From Aureobasidium sp. EXF-3400 (lineage: Eukaryota; Ascomycota; Dothideomycetes; Dothideales; Saccotheciaceae), in assembly GCA_024195585.1 (NCBI GenBank), contig SWBL01000225.1, forward strand, positions 1-64,000: a stretch of DNA of 64,000 nt. The letters are read 5' to 3'. Below, one piece after another: positions 45,552 through 54,128 of this stretch (position 1 is its first letter; every line of letters begins with the position of its first letter). Below the pieces are notes generated by a model, which made no database searches, was not told where the DNA came from, and worked only from the letters and a program-made list of their open reading frames with translations. The translations under genes were made by a program, and so were the position numbers.

Positions 45552-45664
45552 ACAATTCAAGCGTGGCTGGCACAGAGCCATGAGGAGGGTAAAGTGTAAA
45601 AAGGTCACAACGGGGTTAAGGTCGAATCATGATGATCGGAATCGTCGGATCGTGAGCAAGCATT

Positions 45665-45679
45665 TTAGCCAGTTTAGCC
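45665..45679 (-). promoter_or_regulatory. Two adjacent GGCTAA motifs
   Basis: TTAGCC at 45665-45670 and again at 45674-45679, nine bases apart, both in the GH3 gene's orientation. Adjacent pairs of this motif are a known arrangement for XlnR/Xyr1 binding. Confidence 0.45.
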
Positions 45680-45908
45680 AGCCAGTGAGATGTGGAGTTC
45701 TCCGTGACTGCAGCACCGGAAAGTGCATCGGCATCCTTTCTTGACAGCAACTTCAAGCACATCAGCCAGAGGTTATGAACTATTGAAGCAGGTTGACGCG
45801 TCTGGAGCATGGATCCTTCACTGACAAGACACTCAAGATGCGGAGAGGTTGGAGGGAGGCAAGGCATGTCCTCGGTTAGTGGCACAATTGGATGACTTGT
45901 CACCGGGA

Positions 45909-46130
45909 CTATGCATTGGCAATAGTGCTCTCGTGAGACTGTGATACATCTGTGTCCAATGCCGCAGTCAAACATACGAACCCGAGAAATGTCGCAGCGA
46001 CAAGCAAAAGAGAAAGCGACAATTTGTATCGAGAAAATGCGGCTCCGCAAACCACAGCATCTGGAGGCACGGACGATATCGACCCCGGATTTTTTAGCAT
46101 CTCTTCGTCATGATTCAGATTGAGCTCCAT
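45909..46130 (-). CDS. Possible 73-aa single-span membrane protein
   Basis: ATG-started frame 'MELNLNHDEEMLKNPG' with one clear membrane segment (LSLSLLLVAATFLGFVCLTA) preceded by a basic residue pair and followed by a polar tail. No family recognised, and no supporting splice or promoter evidence. It may be spurious. Confidence 0.22.
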   Translation of the reverse strand: MELNLNHDEEMLKNPGSISSVPPDAVVCGAAFSRYKLSLSLLLVAATFLGFVCLTAALDTDVSQSHESTIANA

Positions 46131-46233
46131 ACGCCGATGAGCATACCGAAAGTCGTCAATTACCAATATCAATCACGCACAGGATAGCAAAGTCGGCCAC
46201 AATCATACCAAGTCACATCAGAAGGAAGCAGGC

Positions 46234-46953
46234 ATGGGTTCATCAGCATCCAAACCCGCCTCTCGCGCTGCCAATGCCGCCACCAAAGCAACACGCCAAT
46301 ACCCATCTCGCCCATCACCAGCAACATCCACACAAGCACCACCTACCGCACGCACAACAAACGCCCCAACCCAGCCTTCGCCCCCACCAGCCGCAAACCG
46401 CCAACCCGGTCCCACAGTGCACCCCCAAGCCCGCGCCAGCGGCCAGCGCAACGAAGGTAAAGCATTCCATCTCTACTAGAGGCAAGCAGACAAGAAACTG
46501 ATAGAGACATGAACAACAGAAATCAATCTCGATGCCTCAGATCCAGACTTTGCGCGCTCGCTGCGCCAGTTAGGTGCTGTACAACCTAATCCTACTCTCT
46601 CGCCTTCGTCGACTTTTGCCGCACACCCAAGCTCTCACTTCCCAAACCCTTATGGACAACAAGGAAACAACACGTCAGCGCCTCCGCAACGAATGAATCC
46701 TGCTCTACGTGTTTTGCAAGCTCGTGCTGAGTTGGCTGCTGAAGCCGAAAAAGAGTTCTTGGAAGCTGGCAAGACCGGTGGTGCTGGAAGGAGATTCTTG
46801 GACATCGGAACTTTGAGAAATGTCGTTACCATGAGAGACCAAAGAAATATGAGTGCTTCTGAGATTGAGAGGGCTTTGGGCTTGAGGAGCGGCACTGTAG
46901 CAAAGCTGGGCCCCAAGGGTGTGTTTGGTGTTGAGGGCATTCAGGACGATTGA
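46234..46953 (+). CDS. Conserved-type protein with N-myristoylation motif and C-terminal HTH-like segment
   Basis: Exons 46234-46456 and 46520-46953, 218 aa. The N-terminus MGSSASK fits an N-myristoylation signal (Gly2, Ser6). Residues 10-75 are Pro/Ala/Ser-rich and disordered. The C-terminal 75 residues are compact: 'AEKEFLEAGKTGGAGRRFLD' then 'IGTLRNVVTMRDQ' and 'MSASEIERALGLRSGTVAKLG', which reads like a helix-turn-helix followed by a Gly-rich end. I recall this pattern from conserved fungal proteins of unknown function. The join 'RNEEINLDASDPDF' supports the intron. Location and function unknown; membrane attachment is inferred from the motif. Confidence 0.72.
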
Positions 46954-47350
46954 GAATATGTCTGATGAGAAGCTGTACATGATACTGGACGCATATCCCA
47001 TACTAAAACTAAGCATAAAACTGTATATTACTGTAACAATAGCTATGACAATCTTTCTTGCCATTGACGTGTTCGACTCAGCCATCTCCACGGACAATTC
47101 GGTTTGCAAGAGTAAGCAAAGGACTCCATCCAGCCTCCAAGCAAATATAGCAATACACAAGAGCAAAGAAAACGATATACGAAAAACACAGAACAACACA
47201 AAACGCCTCTCCGCCCGCTAAGAACTCCCACGTGTATAAATCTTCGGTGAAATAGACCTTTGGAAGTAAGGAAGTTGAGAAGAAAATGGAAGAAAGAGAG
47301 ATGCTCAGTCATCAAGCAATAGAGCTTGACTTGCATCGTGTAAGAGCGGA
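46954..47350. other. Convergent intergenic region
   Basis: 3' flanks of the plus-strand 218-aa gene and the minus-strand nuclear-protein gene. Open frames here show no recognisable product. Confidence 0.45.
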
Positions 47351-47817
47351 TTATTGACGCATGTACGGGTTGCGCGTACCGTTGTGGACGTGGGGCAGTC
47401 CGGAGTTGGGCATTGGAAGCCAGCTGTCTGGAGGGAAAGAAGGTGGCATCATATGCTGGTATGGTTGGTAGTTTGGCTGAGTTAACATTGGCATCATGGG
47501 CATGGGGCACCCTTCATGTACAGGTGAGCCCCAGGAGGTAGGAACATGCCGTGGCCAGGAGGGAACATCGCTGGCGGCTGCGCGAAGAACAGAGGATGTG
47601 CTTGTGGAAGCACGAAATTGTTGTAAGGCATCCGTTGATCGTACGGTCTCTGGACCTGGGCATGTCTGGAAAGACGCGCATGGTCATCTCCGTAGCGGTG
47701 GGGAGGAACGGCCGTTCGAGTACGATTGATCTTTGAGGCCGGGACCGGGCTTGGGCTCATCTCAGACACCGGGTCGGAGCTGAGTAGAATGGTGTCGTGC
47801 ACAGGTGAGCCGAAGTT
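47351..47817 (-). pseudogene. Broken C-terminal tail of the upstream gene
   Basis: Directly after the TAG at 47820-47818 the same frame continues: 'NFGSPVHDTILLSS', then a Pro/Met/Gln-rich stretch 'AQPPAMFPPGHGMFLPPGAH'. At about 47505 the coding pattern moves to another frame and continues as 'CPMPMMPMLTQPNYQPYQH' and 'GTRNPYMRQ' to a TAA at 47353-47351. The uniform composition across both breaks suggests one former tail lost to a nonsense change (CAG to TAG would do) plus a one-base shift. Sequencing error is the alternative. Confidence 0.5.
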
Positions 47818-49188
47818 CTAAGTCGGATTCTTCTGGCGAGACAAGAATTTGTGCGGAACAGGAACTTTGGCTGCTTTTCCTTTTCGCGACTGTAGCGAAC
47901 GCTTCCTCGGAGGAGCCACAGCAAGGTGTTGTGTATTGAAGCCATTTGGGGGATGCTGCAGTAGCCCAGGCGTCTCGGATAGGGCTCTGTGAGGAGCGGT
48001 AACAAGGTGTACCAATTGCGAGTACAGCTGCCACATCAGATTTGCGCGCTCGTTCGAGATTATACATCCGATATTCGTTGAACCACCATATAGCAATGGC
48101 TCAAGTGTAGATACAACCAATCGTTCCGCATCAGTGTTCCACTTGTCCTTTCTGGAGTGCTTGCCTTGGCCGGATGAACGTTCCTGGTTGGCTGCAAGTC
48201 TATGGACGTGGACAATATGATGACGCAGAATTTCGATGGCTTTGGTGATGAGAATTCTGATGTCTTCGTCTGGCTCTCCAGCATATGAGCCGTCGAATTC
48301 TGTTGCTTGTTTGTCTTCAGGCTGATCAGATCCGGCGGCAGCAGCCAGTAAAGCGTCAACGCCGCCGCGTGAATTGGTGTCTTCGTTAGGAAGATACACA
48401 CTCTGATCACTGAACGACACGACTTCAGATTCACAATCGAGCGAGATCGTAGGTGTTGGTATCTGACGCTGTGATGGGACGGGCGGGATGTTCAAACCAC
48501 TCAGAGCATGGCACGCGCTCTGCAGCTTTGCGATACAGGCTTCAGGACTGTCGAGCTGTTGTGGCAAAGAGGAGACTGAGCTCGACAAGATCATCGGACT
48601 TTGCATACCCTTGTTAAGGTATGCTGATGATATACTGTTGAGTTCGGGAAGGGTGTGATGCACCAATTCAGCAGCTTCTGGCAGAGAATCTGACTCTGGT
48701 AGAAAGTCGGACTCCATCTTATGGCCGTTCTGTGAACCGATTACCGAGTCAAGTGCGGATATAGAAGAACGCGGAGTGTCATCGATGAAGTTGTTCAGGA
48801 AGTCAGCACCATATCCAGCATGCTGGACCTCGTTAGAGTCAGCATAGTCCCTTTTATCAACAGGCTTCGAAGAGGTCAGCACGATGGGATCCGATGATTG
48901 CTCTGCAAGTGACTCTGAAGGCAGGAGGATTGAAGTCGGCGTTTGTAGAGACATGGTAGAAGCTGTGGTAATCCTTCGCTTCTTGGTGAAAGGTTCGCAC
49001 ACATTGTCCAGGTATCTGGCAGGTCTCGATATCTTTCGTTTGGGTCGGGCAATGGTTTCCTCTGGCTCAGAGACTGGTTCCTTGGGTCGAAACTTCAGTT
49101 TCAGACGAGGTGGTTGTCGCGGCACAACTTTGATGGTGCTCTGTGGAGATGGCGAGGCATCACCGGAAACGGCGTGCCTTCCCGGCAT
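47818..49188 (-). CDS. Hypothetical nuclear protein, probably C-terminally truncated
   Basis: 456 aa from the ATG at 49188 ('MPGRHAVSGDASPSP'); the open frame extends upstream to 49401 without an ATG. The N-terminus is basic ('RQPPRLKLKFRPKEP', 'RPKRKISRPARYLD', 'KKRR'), giving good nuclear-localisation candidates. The middle (100-340) is Ser/Asp-rich and disordered. Around residues 345-420 'EILRHHIVHVHRLA' and 'ERLVVSTLEPLLYG' look helical. The frame ends in a TAG that appears to truncate a longer Pro/Met-rich tail (see 47351-47817). No family recognised; a transcription-related role would be a guess. Confidence 0.6.
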   Translation of the reverse strand: MPGRHAVSGDASPSPQSTIKVVPRQPPRLKLKFRPKEPVSEPEETIARPKRKISRPARYLDNVCEPFTKKRRITTASTMSLQTPTSILLPSESLAEQSSDPIVLTSSKPVDKRDYADSNEVQHAGYGADFLNNFIDDTPRSSISALDSVIGSQNGHKMESDFLPESDSLPEAAELVHHTLPELNSISSAYLNKGMQSPMILSSSVSSLPQQLDSPEACIAKLQSACHALSGLNIPPVPSQRQIPTPTISLDCESEVVSFSDQSVYLPNEDTNSRGGVDALLAAAAGSDQPEDKQATEFDGSYAGEPDEDIRILITKAIEILRHHIVHVHRLAANQERSSGQGKHSRKDKWNTDAERLVVSTLEPLLYGGSTNIGCIISNERANLMWQLYSQLVHLVTAPHRALSETPGLLQHPPNGFNTQHLAVAPPRKRSLQSRKGKAAKVPVPHKFLSRQKNPT

Positions 49189-49853
49189 GTGGAATGTGAG
49201 CTGGAGCTGAACCTGTGTTCTGACCGTGAACAGATGTATCAGATGAGTTTGACTGTCGCTAGATCTGGATATTGCAACGAGCGAACGAATGCGGCCTTGG
49301 TAAGCAGTTGGCAAAGTTTGGGTAGGCGGCGTCACGATTTGAGGGAGTTGTGACTCTCGCGGATGGCCCAGGCTTGTCGCATCAACGATATACGATATCA
49401 AGACATAGTGATTGTTGATGCCTTGTAGATGACTAGTAGGGAGTGTGCAACATTGACAACGTTCCCTCTATTCAAGAAGGCGTCTGACATGAAGAAGGAG
49501 GTGGTTCGGCTCGAGGAAAGAGCTCCTGCCTCAGCATCCAATGTTCCTTCCCAAAGAGGTAACTACTCGGTATGCTTTCAGGTGCATCGGAAGCCACCCT
49601 GCCTCAGCGAACATATCGCTTCGTGGTTATCCCGCTCAATTACCTTGTCACAAGTCCAGTATGGACCTGTCATCAATTATATATCCATGTCCATGACATG
49701 TGATCTTGTGTCGGGCTAAGGCAGTTGCGCGCCGCAAAAAAGTGGCTGGCTTGGATCGGCGTTTAGGGCAGGTCAGCCGAGAATTGGAGCAGCCAGGTAG
49801 CCTCTCGAGCTTCGTCACCAACTCTCGAGACTACCAAGAACAAGACAACAACC
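49189..49853. other. Divergent promoter region
   Basis: 0.66 kb between the nuclear-protein gene (-) and SWP1 (+). No gene or clear motif. Confidence 0.5.
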
Positions 49854-50833
49854 ATGAAGTTCTCAACTGCAATTGTCCTGCCGCTACTGTCGCTCGGCTC
49901 TGGTCTTGCTGCCGCTGCCTCGTGGAGCTTCGAAGATGCCACCCTCAGCATTGCCAGCAAGGGAGCCGGTGTAGGCGGTGCCCTCAAGGAGAAGTGAGTA
50001 GCTGCTGTAGACAGCTTGTTGTACCGCGACACTGACACACTTTAATCAGGTTATCTCCTGGAGCGCCCCTCAGTAAGCAGATCAAGCTCGGCCCCGCCGA
50101 CACGCTGAAGCTGCTCTTGACGACCACCGAGGACAAGACAGCAAAGAGACCTCATCAAGCCTTCCTCACTCTTCACGAGCCCAAGACTGGTCTTGAGGAG
50201 TCGTTCGTCTTTACTATCAAGGAGAGCGGCAAGGCGAGAGTCGAGCTGGTATGCCATAACTCTTTCACCGTACAATCCGTACCAGCCAACTGACGCGCGT
50301 CACAGTCGCAAAAGGACCTCCCCTTCCAGTTCCTTACTGCAAGCGACCCTATCCAGGCCAAGCTCCTGATCGCCTCGTTCGGCTCTTCTGATGCGTACTA
50401 CACCCACGCTTTCGACCTGGCTGTCACCCGCGACGCCAATGCCCCCTTGAGCACCCCCGAGGCTCCTCTCCGTTACGGCAAACTGTCCGAGATCCACCAC
50501 ATCTTCCGCAGCGACCCCAAGTCTTCTCCTACCATCCTCTCTACCGTCTTCACCCTTGCCGTCCTGGCTTGTCTGCCCGCTCTTGTTGGTGCATGGTTGT
50601 TCCTGGGCGCAAACTTCAGCCACGTCTCCAAGGCAATGAACGCTGCCCCCATCTCGCACACCCTTTTCTTCGGAAGCATCGTCGCCATGGAGTTCATCTT
50701 CTTCCTGTACTACTCTTCTTGGACTCTCTTCCAGATCCTGCCTCCTGCTGGTCTAGTTGGCACCGTTGCCTTCTTGAGCGGCAGCAAGGCCCTGGGTGAG
50801 GTCCAACAACGCAGACTTGCTGGTCTGAGATAA
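49854..50833 (+). CDS. swp1: Oligosaccharyltransferase subunit SWP1 (ribophorin II)
   Basis: ER membrane subunit of the oligosaccharyltransferase complex that transfers the glycan to nascent proteins. Exons 49854-49993, 50050-50248 and 50306-50833, 288 aa. Residues 1-22 ('MKFSTAIVLPLLSLGSGLAA') are a signal peptide. The lumenal domain includes 'PHQAFLTLHEPKTGLEESF' and 'KLSEIHHIFRSDPKSSP', both typical of ribophorin II C-terminal domains. Three membrane spans follow (about 198-218, 235-255, 260-275). The short fungal form lacks the long mammalian N-terminal part. Together with SEC53 upstream it is a second N-glycosylation gene in the window, but 29 kb apart, so no cluster is implied. Confidence 0.92.
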
Positions 50834-51014
50834 ATTTGCACTTTCTAGACACAAAGCCTCGAAAGGTTCAGGAATCTTCGAAGCTCATCAAAACATACAT
50901 TTAGAGACGATATCAAATGTCAAAAGTACTTCTTGATCGACCGCATACCAATACATCTGTCCAAAACATATACAGCATTAATCATTACATTGGCAAACCT
51001 CGGATGTGGTTGGT

Positions 51015-52001
51015 TCAAGTGAATACATCCTTCTCCTTCTGCAGGGCCAAGAACGTCTCTTCGTCATGTCCAGGAATCACCCTGCCCCTAGTTGTACGTT
51101 CGAGACGCTTCAGACGCTGCGTACTTTGGAACCAAGCTGGATGGTCTCGAGCGAGCCATCCTTGAGGAATGCCATCACGCCACTGATCGAGTGTTAGTAG
51201 TGTATTCGTGAGCTGACCAGAGCAGAGACCTACATTTTCAATGACATGGCAGTGGTCTGAGATGAAGAAGAATGTGCCACTGTCCGGCAAGTTGATCTGC
51301 ATGCCAATCAACCCATCAGTATGTCCAGGCAGGTGATGCAGCGTGATGCCTTGACAGAAGTCAATCGTTCTGTCGTCGAACGTCTTCCAGTTCCTGCATC
51401 ACTATCAGTATTGTCAACCGATCCATCTTGACCTTTCAACTCACAAGTCCAAGTTAAGGTAATGCTTCAGATAGACACCAGCATCAGCTCCAGTAGCCAC
51501 ACTCCAAAACGCACTCTTCAACTCCCTATCATGCACCCACACCTCCACATCCTCACGCCCATAAAACTCATCCAACCCACCCGCATGATCAAGATGCAAA
51601 TGCCCAATAACAATCTTCTTGATATCCTCAATCTTATTCCCCGTCGCCGCAATCGCATTCCTCAATTCATGCTTTTCCTCATACTTGACCCTCGTAAACA
51701 CATCAGCCACCTGAGGACCCCATACCTCTGGGTAATCCTTGCCACAACCTGTTTCCCAGAGAATAAGGCCTTCGTGGGGGTGTGAGATTAGACAGCAATA
51801 GACGGGTAGATTGCGACGTTTGTTTGGGAAGGATTGGCCTGCGGTAGAGCCTAGAGAGGTGTTGGCGCCGCGGATTACGAAGCCCTCGTCGCAGGCTAGC
51901 CAGCCGCATTCGAGGAGCCAGAGTTTTGTTCCTGGGGGACAGACGTTGGAGATGTGGCCGGGTACTGCTCCGGAGTCTAGTTGGGATTGGATGCCTGCCA
52001 T
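51015..52001 (-). CDS. Metallo-beta-lactamase-fold hydrolase, AHL-lactonase-like
   Basis: Zinc hydrolase of the metallo-beta-lactamase superfamily. Exons 52001-51445, 51393-51234 and 51182-51015, 294 aa. The metal motif HxHxDH is present as 'VIGHLHLDHAGGLDEFYG', with later ligands in 'HHLPGHTDGLIG', 'FFISDHCH' and the final 'GRVIPGHDEE'. Splice joins 'LNLDLNWKTFDD' and 'VIENWRDGIPQGWLARDHP' restore family-like text. Spacing resembles bacterial N-acyl-homoserine lactonases (AttM/AiiA type), so lactone hydrolysis is plausible, but the fungal substrate is unknown. No signal peptide. The start at 52001 (MAGIQSQLD) is preferred over the open extension upstream, which lacks an ATG. Confidence 0.88.
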
Positions 52002-52434
52002 GATCTTGTTGTTCTGTTGGTGTGAAAACCTAGTAGATTGGGCTTGACTTATAAGAGAGAGGGGCCTCAATATACACGAGTGTCTGCGGTCATGATATGT
52101 TGATATGAGGCAGTACTATACCCCGCCGCAGTGTGACCCCGCAGTGATCATTACCAAGGATGATCAATTGTGGAAACTCAACATTTCCATGTTGCCGATG
52201 TCACAGCATCCTGGATCTCGGTTATGCCCCATCGAACATGCTGAACGGTACTGAAACAAACTTTGGATGTTGCCAGACTTTCTATGGAGTCGTTACGACC
52301 TGATGTGTCTCTCAAAAAGTCGCTGGATATGCCACCCTGGTATACACCAACCCAACCCCGCAATCAAAACATCTCCAACACCCGAAACGCCATTCTCCAT
52401 TCTCCAATGCTCTTTCTCTTTATCCTCATCATCC
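52002..52434. other. Intergenic, nothing seen
   Basis: Promoter of the metallo-hydrolase gene and 3' flank of the small minus-strand gene. Confidence 0.45.
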
Positions 52435-52896
52435 TCAATTCCATCCAATGATGCCTTGTCGCAGCAGCTGAGTCTGTCTCACCAACCCCACTCTTCTCCC
52501 AATAATTCCCTCCCCTCCGACCCCAAGGTCAAGCTTCCTCGGCAAGCTGAACGACTCTGTCGTAAACGCCGATAATGGAAACGCATGTAATATCGATGTC
52601 ATCGGGCCTGAAGCTCTGAGATCTCCATCACGACTGTTTGCTCGTCAGTCCAATGCTCTTATCCATTCAGAGACAAGGAGGGAGAGTGGTACGTACAAGA
52701 TTACAATCTGACAACTAGCCAACTCTGCATCTGTTGTGATCTCAGGCGTGGAAGAAGATTGAAATGTTGCTGTTGTGGTTGAAGCTTCGGTTTGGTGGAA
52801 GAGAAGCGAGAGGTCTGGTAATGTTGATTCGCCGAGTGACTTTAGAATGGCGATTGTGCCACCGAGGACTGGGCGACAGCTTTCGGTGCCGCACAT
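52435..52896 (-). CDS. Possible small hypothetical protein with one intron
   Basis: Model of two exons, 52896-52697 and 52633-52435, 132 aa, with a canonical 62-bp intron (GTACGT donor, CTGAC branch, CAG acceptor). It begins 'MCGTESCRPVLGGTIAILKS' and ends 'TQLLRQGIIGWN'. Exon lengths sum to a multiple of three. No family recognised. Support is only the open frame plus good splice signals, so it may be wrong. Confidence 0.38.
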
Positions 52897-54128
52897 CTTC
52901 AATTCGTTTGACGTTGGCGATACGATGCTGACTCTGAAGCTTTGAGTTGATATAAGAGTGGTAGCTGAAAGTAGAGGCAGAGAGAGACGTGATATTTTTC
53001 CTGAATGAAATAACCATCAAGGTAACCAAAACAGCACATAGTCTCCTTTATAACCATCTGTCCACCACGTTTCAAACCCTCGTGTCAATTTTGTGTTTCC
53101 CCCATCATCCGAGTCCACGTTTCCACCAAGGTGGAAATCTTGCTCAAAAGTTGGGGAAACATGCTCAATCTCTTGGCCCGGGCGGCGCGTGGCTTGAAAC
53201 GGGACTCACGGACTTGAGTGCTTTTGAGGTTGTTTCTTTGTGTGAAATTGGAAAGTCGATGGAGTCTTCATGTTTATTTGTACGGACTCCGATGATTGTG
53301 TTGGTGTTATCCGAAACAGTCGAGAGGTCTAGATCTGGCTCGCTGACTCCGCTTGAGCTTGGGTGGTATTCTTGGCACTTTGATTACGAGGTGTTTGTTT
53401 TCGTCTCATCTGTGATCCCCCTTTCCTCCATTCCACTCATCACAAAACCCATTTTCTGAGGAGTCCGACATCTAATGTCCAATGTCGCACATGTCATTCT
53501 TCACCTCGAATATGGCAGAATCCGAATCCCAGACCATGGACTCACTACTGCAAAAGAAACGCTTCTGACAACTTCTGCCGACATTTACACACACCCCATC
53601 CTCCAAGGTATTGGTGTATTGACTCGACAAATCTTATCGTCTTTTGATCCGTCGCAGAGACTACTTTTCACTAGCAAGTCGTGACAAACATTGTTTCTCA
53701 CTTCAACGTCAGCAAGGCCGACTTTCGAACATCGAATCACCACTACAAAAGCAACACCTCCGACAGTTAGCCGTTCTTCCTTCAGAAGAGAAAGATGAAT
53801 AACACGGATGTCGCAATGCAAAGTCTTTTGGGGAAAACAAAGATTGTTATACAAGAGAAGGTGCATGACTATACTCAAGGCAACGACTGCAAGCCAGACG
53901 AAGACAAAACGCCTTTCAGTCGAGCGTTCATGGAACACCACAATCATGACATCAAACATCAGCACGTAGGAAAGTAAAAAACAGTATCAATGGAAAAGAA
54001 CAACAATTCAATCCCAGAAAGACTATGCAATAGTAATCTCCAAGCATAAACATAAAACAATATTACAGAACCCACGAACCAGAGATCTCAATCTCTATCT
54101 CCTCCTCATTATTACTCTTTTTTTTTGT
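52897..54128. other. Long intergenic region
   Basis: 1.2 kb without a supported gene. An ATG-started 60-codon frame at 53795-53977 (+) is polar and His-rich near its end, with no recognisable feature. A poly-T run just before 54129 lies at the 3' end of the large repeat-protein gene. Confidence 0.45.

Larger units (their letters stand above)
44932..46233. other. GH3 promoter region and intergenic
   Basis: 1.3 kb between the GH3 gene (-) and the N-myristoylated-type gene (+). It carries a TATA-like element and several GGCTAA motifs, listed separately, and a possible 73-aa membrane-protein frame at 45909-46130 (-). Confidence 0.5.

Noticed and set aside
53795..53977. 60-codon ATG-started frame
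   Set aside because: Too short and featureless to support without transcript data.
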